A stretch of DNA of 64,000 bases from Lingula anatina (GCF_001039355.2 NW_019774025.1:447626-511625), one strand, 5' to 3'. Positions 12,633 through 34,802 are shown, numbered from the stretch's first letter. Notes: a model not told the origin generated them from the letters alone. A program made the numbers and translations.

Positions 12633-15600
12633 ATGGACAGTGAATTTGGGAACTTGACTTTTAGTGACCAAGAGATACGCGAGCAGTTGGAAGCTTTGGG
12701 TTATCACAATGTACCACAATACCGACTGGAGGAATTTAGAAGAGGTAACTGTATATTTCAGGGCATTGAGATGTAATAAATTTCACCAGCTTACTTTGCT
12801 TGTCAAAAACTTGAGATATTCATGGGACCAATTTCTTCATTCCACTTTGTACTCACAAGCAAAAAGTGAAAATCAGACAGAAAGATAGGATTTTATATCC
12901 CCCTGACACCTCCTTAAATCCACCACTGACTGTCCAGCACTGATGGAGGCAATTGATCAAATACTAGTATACATAGCATTACTGTATGGATAATAGCACT
13001 TAATAAATGGTCTTCCTAATTGAGACTGTTCCAATATTGTTTTGTAAAATGTCATTTGTGGCACTGTCATTTCAGACTTGGAAGAACTGGTTCAACGCGA
13101 AAAAGTGAAAAGTAGCAGAGAGTCATCTGCCAGCTCTGGATCCCAATTGACCAATTCTTACCCAGGTAGATACTGTTATTTGTGGCAAAAGTTTACATTC
13201 ATTTTGGTTACTCTATCGTTTTCAGTTGTCTCCTTGATGGGTTAATGAATCAAAACCATGTGAAATAACTCAAGAATACCAAACTTGTAGAATACCATAA
13301 TTCAAAAAATATTACTATGGCAGTTATATTAAATTTATGTACATACTTAAATCATTTAGATTTTTAAATTATTTATAGAATGGTGGACTGGTGTGGTATT
13401 CTTCAGTCATTTCATGCAGTTTTAGATCCATTTACTGATCAAGGTGACAATGAACATGTCTCAGAGGATGCTAGAAATACACCTTTCCACTTTTAGCAAT
13501 CCTCTTCTGTTTCCTGTTACTAGCTCTTACTAAATTCTGCATTTGGTAGTGTTTAAGCCAGTCAAATCCATGATTTCAAAAGTTATCAGAAAAGGTTGTC
13601 TATAGTTGACGGTATATTTCTTAGCTAAATATATTTTCCTTCCAGATGACCAGACTTTGTATCGGAGAGGGCCACTTGAGGCGGTTAATGATGCTGCCAA
13701 GTTAGAAGAAGCACATTCTGAACACAGCGTTCCATTGGCAGTAAGTAGCTTTATAAAATACATTTGATGTTGCTCTGGCTGCATCTCTTCATTAGGAATC
13801 ACCTTTTGTCTAGAGTGATATATGTGAGTCAGAGTATCTTATGAAGAACTAAAAAGTAAAATGGTGAAGCTAGTTTTATATAATAGCAGAATATTCGAAA
13901 CAAACAATTTCAGTCAGCTTCAAATTTCACCTGGCGCAACTGGTTCTGTTCACAAGCTATAATAACATTTGTACCTTTTATTTTATTATAGGGCAGCCAT
14001 GCCAGGTATGGCAAAGAAAACCAGTATACAACCCATGTTCCATATGGTAGAAAGAGCTCAAAGGACATAGGCTCTGTTGAATACCACTCTAGATACCCCC
14101 ATGGTGTGGTAGGCAGCATGGGGGACCAGATGTATGAGGGGCATCCTGAGGACAGTTTTATTTCAGATACCACAAGTGATTCAAGGAAAATGATAAAGAG
14201 AAAGGTATTGAGGTATGTGTTGGCATCCAGAAGAAAAAAAATAATGTGAATTGATTGCAATAATATATAAATATATATGATTTCCAGATCAACTATGTTT
14301 TTAGATTTCTTTGGACCTGGTAAGCAAGTTTATTGGTTTCAATATTTAAATATGATTTTTTTTTCTTGGGGCATAACATAAGTTTTTCATCAAAGGTCAA
14401 ATTGTGCACAGTAGGGTGGACCTCGGACAGTTAATGTTGAAGTAAACCAAAGGAAAAATATCAGTTGTGTAAACAGGCAGAAAATTGTGGATAGTTGGTT
14501 AGTGCTTAGTCAGCATGTTTTCTCACTTTCGTTATTATTATTTTCAGGAAACAAGATGGTCACTCAGTTATTGATGAGTCCTACACTGAAAGTGAAGCAG
14601 GTAGGGTGTTGAAATCCAAGAAGTTGAAAGGTTGAACAAACATCCATTCCAGTTAACTTATCTACTGGTAACTGATCTCCTGGTCAAATGGTCAAGTACT
14701 TGCAAAATTACTGTACCCATTAATATTTGAATTACCACCATTATAACTTACCCAGCCGATGTCCTAATATATTTTGAAATCTGGTGTTATTCCTTAGGTG
14801 ATTTATCAGTATTGGAAGAGAGGTTAAGTCAACTCCCACTGTCAGACCCAGACACTGCCTCAGAGGATTTTACTACACAGAGGAGATACCCTCGCAGGCC
14901 ATATTCTTCCAGAGACTTGGTAAGCTTAAATTATGATATGTATATATATATACAGTAAAAACTTAAAATTTTTCGTTGCTTAAAAATTAATTAATATTTT
15001 AAAATGCATAAATCTGACGTATATTCCCTCAATCTGCCAAAGGCTATCTACTATAAAGTGAGCTGAAGACAAGTACATTTTCTATTGCTTGCAATTAGAG
15101 TAAGTTTCATTGTGGATATATGTAGCTGTGCTAGGTTCTTAGAACAGTATAGATTTCGAAATTTTTGGTAAATGATGGCCTGCTAACATATTTTATGTTT
15201 GTCAGTGCACTGACCTAGTTTTGACAGCCAATGTGACCTAATCTCCTCAACTGCCAAAACTCTTTCTTGTGTGGATCAATCACTATTGCAATTTGTAATT
15301 TGTCAATAAAAGAGTAAAAACTCTGGCTTCTGACACCTTTTTGTTTTGGAAAATGTTTCCAGAAGAGAATACTTGTGAAATTGTTTTTGCATATGTATTT
15401 AGAAATGCTACCATGCGCTTAAGCATTGAAAAAAATCTATTTTACATATTCCAGTATTCCCGGATGTCAAATGATGATCCTTATCAAAAGTCAGGTATGG
15501 TTATTGTTTTTCTATATTATTCTTTCATAATAAAATTTTGATTGGTGGCCATCATTTGATTTACATATCCCATGTTGAAAGTATTTGGATATTGCAGTGT

Positions 15601-16483
15601 CCTGTAATAGAGAACAGGGAAAGTTAACTTAAGCATTAAGGGAAATTAAAGTTTGATCAAAATCTGTTCATGATCCAACAATTGCACCCTTTGCTTTCAA
15701 GCATGATATGAGAAAGGTGTATTTCTTACATTTTTAGATGGATGCAACTTCTCACACTAAATTTATTGGAAAGATATCTTGAAACGTCCATTGCTGAAGG
15801 AACAGTATAGTTTAAGTTTCGCATTTAAATGATTTAATATTTTCCTAGTCATTTGGCCCTCGGAGGGTAACCCTCATACAAAAGACCTGCGTAAGTGCGA
15901 CCCAGTAAAGCGGTACCACCAGTTCAAACAGGCCTGGCAGCAGCAAAAAGCACCAGGGGAAAAGAAGCACAAAGGCCTTAGGTGGGATGTTAGGGAACAG
16001 ATGCTTTATCACGATGAGGTGGTCAAGGTAAAGCTTGTCTAATCATTGAGAATGATGATATCATTCTGACATTGGTGTTATATTAGAAATTGAAAGTTTG
16101 TTTTTGCAATTATGACAACAGCCATAGTAACAAGAACAAATGGCATGTCAGTATTTGGACGCGTTGTGTGCCTAATGAGATCAGTCATTTGTAAATCAAT
16201 TTGATGAAAATTCTTTTAAGTATAATTTTACTCGTTATATATTTGTACATGTAGGCGTGTACACAAGTGCGTATTGATGTAATAGAAGTTGTAATACCAA
16301 TCGGTAACCAATGCTGTGTTTTTGACAATTTGGTGCATATTTTGAGTTTCTTTATTTTAGAAACCTCAAAGAGTGTTTGTCCCAAATACCTACAAAGTAC
16401 CGACAGACAAAAGGCGCAAAGCTCTGCGATGGCAAATCAGGACAGACATGGCCCAGGGAGTGATGCCTTCAACAGGATATTGA
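12633..16483 (+). CDS. HYLS1: HYLS1 (hydrolethalus syndrome protein 1), centriolar/ciliogenesis protein
   Basis: Nine coding exons join in phase to 344 aa: 12633-12744, 13076-13165, 13646-13740, 13992-14212, 14548-14600, 14798-14919, 15455-15494, 15849-16027, 16361-16483. The N terminus has the family signature (residues about 15-45: [19 protein letters not shown], then DLEELV). The middle is Ser/Asp-rich and poorly conserved, with a small basic patch ([13 protein letters not shown]). The C-terminal region holds the HYLS-1 box around [15 protein letters not shown] (D262 in CDPV). The protein ends with the conserved tail [17 protein letters not shown] at residues 315-331. HYLS1 is a core centriole protein needed to build cilia; the human disease change D211G lies in the HYLS-1 box, and D262 may be the equivalent residue. 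The human protein is about 299 aa, and the extra length here lies in the variable centre. The start is preceded by the acceptor ACAG at 12629. Confidence 0.95.
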
Positions 16484-17387
16484 TACTCTGGACTTCAAGT
16501 CATATTATCCCATTAAGATGGTATAGAAAAATTATGGAAGATATGATCATGGAATATCTGAGAAAAGGATTTCTATAAAATTTAAATAATAAGCATGTCC
16601 TGTCCATGGCCTTAAATGACAGGTTTTGAAATGGCTTTTTTCCCAGTCTCCAAAGATGACACTTTTAGTGTACTGGCATAGGATCTCTGGTCCAATTTTT
16701 AGTTATTTTTCAATGGATTTACAATGCCCTTTACAAAAAAGTGTAAATTTCACATATGGTGTCAGTTATGTTTAAGCTATCATCACTATTTACTTTCTTA
16801 TTCTGTCGACTCCTGTAGAGAAAATAAAAGTGACCGAATTTCCTTTTCTAAAATTTGCAAAATGTCCAGGTAGTGATTTCTTAACTTGTTCATTCTGTGT
16901 GTAAATGACACGGTTGCAAAGAATATTTTTATGGATAAATTTGTAAATATGTATATAACATCCAATATCAAATTATATTTTTTTTAAGAAATAAATTTGT
17001 ACAAAAACACTTCATTGTAAACATTATTTTTATTATTATTATTATCATTTGTGTGTTTTTACAAAGTCTCGTTTTGAGTGTTCCAAGTTGATCATCCTCA
17101 AGTGACATCCATTTCCTAAAAAATGGCACATTGAGAGTTGTCTCTGGATCTAGCAGCAACATTACAGTCCAAGTTTAGCATACTTCTTTCAGAAAATCTG
17201 TAATGGTGGTATGCATCAAGTGAACAGAAACAAAGGGTTGCACAACATTTCTTCGTTCACTGGCCCAAAAGAAGTGATGAAAAAGTACTTTATCAAACTA
17301 CTGACTGCCAGTCTTTCTGTCAAGTATTGGTACTTTGCTTCTTCTTTGCTTCCTCCTGATGATTGTGGAAGAGCATTTGTGTCCTTC
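16484..17387. other. Convergent 3' ends of HYLS1 and MRPL4
   Basis: This 904-bp stretch must hold both 3' UTRs. Plus-strand AATAAA signals for HYLS1 lie at 16823-16828 and 16990-16995. A minus-strand AATAAA for MRPL4 lies at 17034-17029, within a (TTA)n tract. If the distal HYLS1 site and this MRPL4 site are both used, the two transcripts would end within tens of bases of each other. No further coding sequence is seen. Confidence 0.6.
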
Positions 17388-20300
17388 TCATACCCAACTT
17401 TTCCTTCTAAAACTTCCAACATTTCCAGCCTGCCACTTTTGGTTCAGAGGACCTGGTTTATGCATGAAATGCAGAAGTCTCTCCTCAATTTTTTCAACAG
17501 CTCTTAAAGTTAGGACCAAAGTTTCATGTTTCAGCATACTGTACACATTCAAACCTGGAAATAATGATGTTAGAATTTTTTGAATCGACAAGCATTATTA
17601 AATAAGCATAGATTAGGACCTTATATCCAGGAATATTAATTCTTATAAAACTTTACAGATAAGTTGTCACTAAACAAAACTGACCAACGAGTCGTCTTTC
17701 CTAATTTCTTTTAACCAGTTACAGAAAATGAGATCTTTTATCAATGGAACAATCTCAGATGAGAGTTAAAGAAGGCACCTTATTACTGAGAAAACAATTA
17801 CTGACTTGAGCTGTCAGTCAATATATAGTTTTGTAGACCTCACAAAACTGAAAAGTGACATTAACCTCATCAGTCTCTCAGTCTACATCACTTTTCTGAG
17901 GTTTGCAAAACATTATTACCTCAGCCACAGCCTATAATTGTAAAGTAAAGCTATAACCTTTAAAATCTTTTCATTTCAAAAATCAGAGAGTTGACACTTA
18001 CCACTATGTCACCTTAATGTGTTGCTCTAGATCTACCACACAAATATAAGGACACAAGGTAATATAGAAAATATGATTAAAAAACACTGGAACTTACCAT
18101 AAACTGGCATAACATTAAAATGGCCAATTGGGTCTGTTGCAAGAATTATGTTTTCTGGCATGATGTCATCACTAAAATATTAATAAAGAGCAGAAAGACC
18201 GATGATATTCAACCTTTTTGAACAGATTAGTACACCACATTGGCTCTTAAGGCTGCTACCAGAACGTAATCTATATAAGGTCCAATCACACGTTATTAAG
18301 TTCCAGACAACTAGTGAAAAAATCTTGCACAAAGTCATATGACAAAATGAAGGGCTTCAAGGACAATACCCGTTCTACAAATAATGCAAACTTACTCATC
18401 CACAAAAAGTACTGACAATCCCCAGTTTCTGTGTTCTATCAGCTCCTGCAGGTACTGAAATGGAAAAAAAGACAAATTCTTAGTGTTTCACTAAAAACTG
18501 GAATGCCACAGTGAGGACTGTCATTAATAGAATCTAAAATTCAGAACTTGGTACTAAGTTGATGGCAATTGTATTACAAATTGTACTACTTGAAGGTAAT
18601 TTGTCCAAATGTAAGCTTACATTTCACTGCTTTTTCAATAAATTATCAATTCAAAATATTTTTAAACAATCTACAAACGAAGAAATATACTCCAGTATTT
18701 AAAAACAAATCCTAGTGAATTATAATAAATATAACCAATTACCTCTGGATCATCTTGTGGAATATCAAGAGAATCTACTATGTGAAGGTTGTCCTAAAAT
18801 AATAATAAGTATTATTTAAAAAGTGCAAACTTAATTGCAGATACAATGATAAATGCGAAATCAAACTTTTCATTATCACTATTCATATGATGTGTGTCAT
18901 GAAATAAGAGATGTTGCAAAATGTCAACATTATGAATGCCAATTAAAAGAAAATACATATGTTAAATAAAGCACAAAAAAGGGAATGCACTCTCTTTAGT
19001 TTTCCAGCACCAGCATTTGATAAAACTCCAAAAATTGTGAATTACACCATCAGTGAGAAAACTCTCAAGTATGCCCTTTCATTCAAGGCACATGCATATG
19101 CTGGTTTAACCTAGGACATATGGTTTTGCATGACCCAGGTTTAATACATAATAAATCCTGTATCTACCTGAGCATATTTGCAGGTGAGAGTAGCTCTTAG
19201 CCCCATCACTCTCTTCCCAGTAGGTAGCATAAAGAAATAACTTCTTGGACCTCTAGGACCCTTTGCTACTCCACCTTGTAGATAAAATTACCAAAATCTT
19301 TAGAAATATAATATTTCAATTAATATATCTATCAATAACTATGGAAATATCAGTGGGAAGTGTAGACTAGTAGGGTCCAATGGTTATGATAATGAGCTAT
19401 CAATAATCTTTACCCACCATACAAAAGGTAAGTGCAGTAGAGCAGTGTTTAATATCTTTTTAAAAACCAAAAGACTTAATAGAAATGAGCAGACTGTCAA
19501 TTTATAATACCATTTAATCAAGCTAACTTTCATCTGATAGCAGCCCATTGCTTCAAAATGACAAAAAACATTTAATTTTGTAAATGTGGTTATGTTCCAA
19601 TTAGAAACATGGCACATACACATGACCTAATAAACCAACTTGACAATATATTGCTACATGTGGAATAATTGACGCAACTATGCCTCACTACAACACTAAG
19701 GATGAGATAAAAGACAATTGACGCTTAAAATGTTACGTTTGTGTGTACGACTGGGTTCCCACAGATTTAGATTGATCCATCTGGATCAACCTAACTCCCT
19801 GGGGGTTCACGCTAAATTGCTGTCAGCTTCTGGGAGCCCAGCGCACACAAAAGTTAATTAGTAGGCAGGACAGACATTTAAGCTGGCTAAGCTGACAGCA
19901 ATCTAGTGAGACTACCCAGGGGGATAGATCGATCTAAATATCTGTGGGAATGGTCTCTATGTGCGAGTGTTTGCGCGTGTACTACCTCCCTTCCAAAGGG
20001 GCGATCGCCTATGGCCATGACGNTAGGCGATCGCCCCTTTGGAATGGTCTCTATGTGCGAGTGTTTGCGCGTGTACTACCTCCCTTCCAAAGGGGCGATC
20101 GCCTATGGCCATGACGTGCTTTATTTTGTCCTTTCTGTGGCCAAGGTTTCTTTTTTGACCCCTGTACCTCTGCTCTTGTTTTGGTAGTGGCATAATCCTG
20201 TAAAAGATTTAACATGAATCCAAGGGAGCTTCAAAGCAAAAATACTGCAGTAACCATCTCTAAGTGGTATGCAAAGTATGTTTTCATGAAATTGTTACTT

Positions 20301-21143
20301 CATGTTTTTCATTTACCAAATTACAAGGTGTATTTAAGGTCTTTGTTTGAAGGTTGTAATACTTGTATTTTTGAATGGTACTTGTTGAAATTATATATAC
20401 TTTCACAACTGACTGAGATTGCTGGATTGAAATTCCACTTATGAACACTTACCTAACAAACCATTCTATGCAACATGCCATAAAATACCTGTAGGTGCAC
20501 ACTGAATTTTTTTTTCTTTTTTGGTTGAAGATAAATTTTAAAATAAACTTCTGCCAAACCATTTTTAAAGATTTAAATTAAGTTAAATAAATTTATTTTA
20601 AATCTATTTATTTATCTACTTATTCAATTTTTAAAGTCCAATGTTTAATTATCAATTTCAACAGAATCCAGTTCATAATTGATTTTTGAAAATGCAGTGA
20701 TAAATAGGAATGAAAACTTTTTTGTATTAACATGATTCCAGTTGATGAAATCCTTTGACTAGTTGGGAAATGGTCTACCAAAGCTGGAGGAAGCATCTCC
20801 TGTTGCATTTTATATAATATACATACACCAAAACCTGTTTTTGCCAAATTGAAGATCCCTTTGTTTTTCAATTTTCCTTTAAAAACTGGACTTCCAGCAG
20901 CAGAAGGCAAATTATTCTTCGACCATGACATCCATATACTTACTATTCTCCTGTATGTTTGCTGCCATAAAACATTATTGTGAATTATATCTAGTCTGAA
21001 AAAAAGTAAAACAGAAAAATAAGATAACATACAACATATTTAACTAACATCTTTTCAATATTTGAGAGTGATTCTAGAAGTCTAATTATTGTACACAAAT
21101 AATGATCTGCTGATTAGCATACTTACAAATATTTATGCCAACA

Positions 21144-21214
<71 letters not shown>

Positions 21215-23421
21215 TTACCTTGGAAATGTTGCAAATATGTCAGGATGCAAGTTGATAATTCCTAACTTCTTGTTTTCTATCTGCCCCAGTGTCTCCAACC
21301 ATGCTAAACGTGGCTTGATGTAAGGGTTGGGATGTTTAATCTCCCTCTCTGTCATTAGAGGTAGAGACAATCTACCTGTTCCTTCTTCTGGAGTTGAAAA
21401 GACAGCAAGCACATTTAAATATAATATTTATTCAATGCTTTATCAAACTTAATACAATTTGCTACCAGCCTGTAAGCCTCATAAAGGGTTCTGGCAGGGC
21501 AAAAAATAGATGCTCAGGTCCATAAATCAAACTAAATACAATTATAATATGAAGGCAAAATTCTTCTTAGTTTTCTTGTGATGAATCTTGGGTACATTTA
21601 ACTCCAAGCCCTTTTCACATCAATATTTACTTAGACCCATGCTTCTTATTTATAGATTTACTGCTTTTTTTTCATTTTAATAATAGTAAGATGTAAGCAT
21701 GAGGGGATGGCTCAGACTTCAAAATGGCATTCCTCTGTAAAATGGGCAAAAAACAATTTAAAAAAATATTTACTTAGACCCAGTCCACTCTTTGTAATCC
21801 TAACAAGTAGATAGCATTTTCATTTCCGAATCAGGGGACAGGGGGATTACTTTTGCAAGTTCTCCACTAGTTTGCTTTCAAGGTGTTTTGTTTAGTGAAG
21901 AAAAATTTATTATGTTGAGTAAGAGGGCTCCATTTAGGTGACAGGTAGGTTATCAAGTTCTCAAGATTTTTCTTAAAGTGGACCGGTGTAACATAAAAAT
22001 CTGACTCCCATGAAAATCTGACTCCCCCACTCAAATTAAAAGGGATTTATGAATGGTTTTTTTGGGGGGAGTCAAAATTTCATAGGGGATCACATTTTCA
22101 TTATGAAAATCTGACTGGGGAGTCACATTTTCATAATGAAAATCTGACTGGGGAGTCACATTTTAGGGGAGTCAGATTTTCATGGTACACCTGTATATAT
22201 TAGAGTATTGCCTGGTGTTAACTGAATACTTTCTCTTCAGGGAAAAAAAACATTAAAAAATTTTATTCCATCCAATACTTTACCTCCAAGCACATTATCA
22301 CCAGCTGGCTGGGACTCTTGGTTCAATGTACTAAGGGTTCTAGAAAACTGAAAGAGAAAAAATCTCTAGATGTCTTTTCTCACCAATAATATAATTTCTT
22401 GTATAATAGTATTATGGCATCAACTTTCATTTCAAATTTGATTTTAATTAAAAGCCCAACCTGGTAAGCCAGTATGAGGTCTAAGTGAGAGCTTAATGAT
22501 TATTTTATCATTTCATTTATATAATTACATATTGTTTATTGTCTTTATCTACATACTTCATTTTCAGACTAAGGGACTATTCCCACAGATATTTGGACCG
22601 ATCTATCACCCTGGGGAGTCTTACTAAATTCATATCAAATGCAACTTAACCGGCTTAAACATCTGTCACGCCTAGTAAAGCTGTTAGGGGTAATTATCTT
22701 TAGCCCCTAGCTGATTCGGTAGGCATGACAGACATTTAAGCCAGTTCAGTTGATCTAGCAATTTTGTGAGACTCCCCAGGGAGTTAAACCAATCCATACT
22801 GATCGATCTAGGCATAGGAACCCAGTCTAAGAGACCACTCCCAGAGACCATAGTACTAACTTAAATTTGGATCGAACTATCTCTAAGGGGATTCCCGCTT
22901 AATTGCAATTAACTTGGGCGGCTTAGATGTCTGTCACACTACTGAAGCTGACAGGGGGTAATTAACTATCGTTTAGTAAGTGTACCACACGTCTAAGCCA
23001 CTTGAGCTGTAAGCAATTTAGCGAGAGACCCCGTGGAGATGGACCGATCCTGTTAGATCGATCCAGGGATGGGAACCCAGTGACAGTCTATCGAAGACAC
23101 CCTTATTTGAGCAAACGAAACAAAAAATCTCATATAAATCATGACACTGTTAGTGCTTCATTTGCCTCAGTTTTCGATCTTACATGCTTAGTACTTATAC
23201 TTTACTGAGACAAGTGCTACAATGCTTACTACTCGTATGTACTAAATGTACTAGTTGCCGTTTTAAATATTTGGACCGATTTCTCGGTCTGCATACTTCT
23301 CCTGAACCTAACACAGCCTTAAAATAGCATTATTACTTACCCGTAGGGGAATATGGGGTCTTGTTGTATTTCCAATATCTCTGACAAAGAGACTTAGAAG
23401 TCGATTAACACTCGGTAGCAT
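17388..23421 (-). CDS. MRPL4: Mitochondrial large ribosomal subunit protein uL4m (MRPL4)
   Basis: Ten coding exons on the minus strand join in phase to 313 aa (human about 311): 23341-23421, 22284-22347, 21219-21387, 20944-20995, 20080-20197, 19168-19274, 18743-18793, 18396-18454, 18098-18171, 17388-17554. Exons 1-2 encode an Arg/Ser-rich, acid-poor N terminus typical of a mitochondrial presequence. Exon 3 has [15 protein letters not shown] and exon 4 LDI.H..V.WQ..YRR. Exon 5 encodes the rRNA-binding extended loop ([28 protein letters not shown]). Exon 6 has [14 protein letters not shown], and exons 9-10 have [18 protein letters not shown]. The protein lines the exit-tunnel region of the mitoribosome and binds 23S-like rRNA. 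Exon 5 uses a poor donor (GTAGTA), and its 3' part is duplicated to its left (gene downstream) next to an N, but one intact copy reads through. It is divergent from POLR2G. An acceptor ending at 23478 suggests a spliced 5' UTR. Confidence 0.95.
19751..19952. mobile_element. Palindromic MITE, copy 1 (MRPL4 intron 5)
   Basis: The ends are imperfect inverted repeats. The left end begins ACTGGGTTCCCACAGAT; the right end, read in reverse complement, begins CCATTCCCACAGAT. Inward, both arms carry GATCGATCT-like, CCCTGGG and AAATTGCTGTCAGCTT-like blocks. Two related copies lie in intron 1 of the same gene (22567-22829 and 22832-23083). No coding capacity. The right end abuts the exon 5 duplication. 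Confidence 0.85.
19947..20116. repeat. Partial duplication of MRPL4 exon 5 around a single N
   Basis: A 76-bp block at 19947-20022 recurs at 20041-20116. Between them lie one N (20023) and a short segment (20024-20040) that, with the following bases, is the inverted complement of the exon end (GGCGATCGCCCCTTT). The duplicated block covers the 3' end of exon 5, its donor and the start of the intron. The direct-plus-inverted arrangement at an N is best explained as a misjoined contig end. Confidence 0.8.
21141..21213. repeat. (CA)n microsatellite abutting an MRPL4 donor site
   Basis: About 35 CA repeats start right after the exon 3 donor. In gene sense the exon ends AAG, and the intron begins GTAAAT followed by (GT)n, so the long GU repeat starts within the first 10 nt of the intron. 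Confidence 0.95.
21982..22193. mobile_element. Hairpin-rich MITE-like element (MRPL4 intron 2)
   Basis: The left end (CCGGTGTAACAT..AATCTGACTCCC) is matched in inverse by the right end (GGGAGTCAGATTTTCATGG.ACACC). The interior consists of further direct and inverted copies of a module with AAAATCTGACT and GGGGAGTCA, so the element is built from short repeats of its own ends. It is unrelated to the ACTGGGTTCCC family in the same gene. Confidence 0.8.
22567..22829. mobile_element. Palindromic MITE, copy 2 (MRPL4 intron 1)
   Basis: Same family as 19751-19952. The left end has ATTCCCACAGATATTTGG; the right end has GGAACCCAGTC. Arms include CCCTGGGGAGT / ACTCCCCAGGG and GGCTTAAACATCTGTC / GACAGACATTTAAGCC. 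The central part is AT-rich and noncoding. Confidence 0.85.
22832..23083. mobile_element. Palindromic MITE, copy 3 (MRPL4 intron 1)
   Basis: This copy lies directly next to copy 2. The right end is GATGGGAACCCAGT, with inward GATCGATCC, CGAGAGACCCCG and CACGTCTAAGCCACTTGAGC. The left arm carries the more diverged inverted versions (GGCGGCTTAGATGTCTG). A further fragment (AAATATTTGGACCGAT) occurs at about 23263-23280. The copies are clearly non-identical, so this is an old, repeatedly inserted family. Confidence 0.8.
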
Positions 23422-23772
23422 GTCTGCGATGGCGAACTGTCTCAAAACACATTGCTATCAATCACAAAAGTTAGTTTCTGAAATAAAACAATTATAATAT
23501 TCGGCATATCTTCCCTCTTAAATAAATAATTAGCATAACTAAATATTGAATTATTTTAAAAATAGGTAAAATATTGGTAATATTTTAAAAAATAGTATAT
23601 TTTGCAATAATATTTATTCGAAACTACACAGGTAGTATACCGGCATAAAACAACAAAGCCTGCCACCGGCTCGTGTATCACGTTTTGGCACAAAACAAGC
23701 GGTTTTAATACATGGTCAACACCTTGGTCAACACAGGGGCTACTAGTAAGAGCCTGGGTGAAATAAGAGAAG
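23422..23772. promoter_or_regulatory. Bidirectional promoter between MRPL4 and POLR2G
   Basis: Only 351 bp separate the two start codons. An AT-rich core (about 23480-23630) is flanked on the POLR2G side by more GC-rich sequence with CG dinucleotides and a repeated TGGTCAAC motif (about 23713 and 23725). On the MRPL4 side a minus-strand acceptor (TTTATTTCAG, ending at 23478) suggests that part of this interval is a 5' UTR intron. No TATA box can be assigned with confidence. Confidence 0.65.
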
Positions 23773-33288
<9,516 letters not shown>

Positions 33289-34636
33289 TGTACCATGTTT
33301 GGAGGTACTTTCTTTTGCAAGGAAGCTGGAAGAGAATCATTTGAAGGATGGCAAGAATGGATTTACAGACAGAGAGAACTGAACTCTGAGCACTCTACAT
33401 AGGCTGACATAAACAATTCCTAATTAGTATTACAGAGATATCTTATTGAAGTACTTTTTTAACATGTGATCATTTTGGGTCAGTCTATTAATTAACCTGT
33501 TGGAGTACAACATGGAACATGTTTGTCCATGCAGGCCCAAAATTTTACCTGGTCTGTGGAGAAATATAATAGTTGATAAAATATAAATAAAATAGTTGAT
33601 GAAAGAAAAATTGCATAAAAGAGCATACGTAGCTGTACATACTGGAAATAGCCCCTGGATTTCACGAAGCGTTTCTAAGCAAAAGCTTGAAATAAGAAAG
33701 AAGAAAGAAAGGAGAGCATAGCCAAACATTTGGCAGAGCTCACTCACCATTTGGTTTAATTTTTGTATATACAAAGCGAAAGCATTTTAAGGGTTCAGAG
33801 ATAAGCCTCGGAGCCTTAGAGTGTGGTTGATTGATAGAGAAACAGTGCGTCACGTTTACTTTCAAGTTTGTAAATCCCGCATTACTTGTTTAAGTGTATA
33901 CATTATATTTATCGAGACCAGCAGAGTGGATGTTGACACATAATGGATTTGGTCCAAACTGTCTGGACAAGTATATGTTTCACAGTCCAGATAGAAATCC
34001 AGGCAGGTATCTTAATTGCTTAGGCACTATTGCATCCAAAATTTGCCTTATGCAGATTTTAATTATATCATACAAATCAACCTACTGTCTGCAAAGATTT
34101 TACTTGGTCTTTCTTTCATATGCCACTTTTGAAGTACATAAATATTTTTTATTCCATTTTGAATTTGCTGAGCTTTTTTATTGTGTTTAGTCGATATAAC
34201 AAAAAACCTATCAATCAAAAGAAAAGCAGTACTTACTACGACCCCTTTTAAGGGTCACCAGATGATTAAGATTTGCTAATTCAAAACCTGTCGAGGCAGA
34301 ATTCCAAAAGGAATCGTACTTCAGTTATGCTCTCTTCACAATCTCTCCAAAAGAGACGTACCTGTTCACTACAAAGCCGGACAGGTTTTGGTGTGTGTTT
34401 TTTTCTATTTTAATACCCTGTAAATATCTACCACAGGCCTGTTAATTTGCCGTGTTAAGAAATCTAAAAGAGACATCCCCGCTTTGTCCTAAATGTAAAT
34501 GTATAAAAAGTGGATGGTGGTACAAACACAGGGGATGCTTGCACCTCTCTGATCGCATCATTGTTCAGTAATGGTTTGCGTAGTAATGGCACTCCTATCT
34601 GTACACCGCAGGCACATGGAAATAGTCCAATTAAGT
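33289..34636. other. POLR2G 3' UTR and start of gene-poor region
   Basis: The transcript probably ends after AATAAA at 33586-33591. The rest is AT-rich and no gene is recognised. Confidence 0.5.
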
Positions 34637-34802
34637 CAGGGGCGGATTTAGGCCGTCTTCTGGGTCTTCCGGAAGACGGTCAGATTTTCAAGTTTACATT
34701 AACGGGTAACTAATTTTTCTATCGGAAGACGGTCAAAAATGAAGAATGGATCAACAAAGATAATTTGGAAACTGTCAGAAAATATGTCTGAATCCGCCCC
34801 TG
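34637..34802. mobile_element. 166-bp MITE with CAGGGGCGGATT ends (hAT-like)
   Basis: The ends are inverted repeats: CAGGGGCGGATTTAG on the left, and CAGGGGCGGATTCAG when the right end is read in reverse complement (one mismatch in 15). TAAGT flanks it directly on both sides (34632-34636 and 34803-34807). The CAGGGGCGGA end is typical of hAT-derived nonautonomous elements in animals, although hAT normally makes 8-bp duplications. The interior has repeated GGAAGACGGTC palindromic blocks. No coding capacity. Confidence 0.9.
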
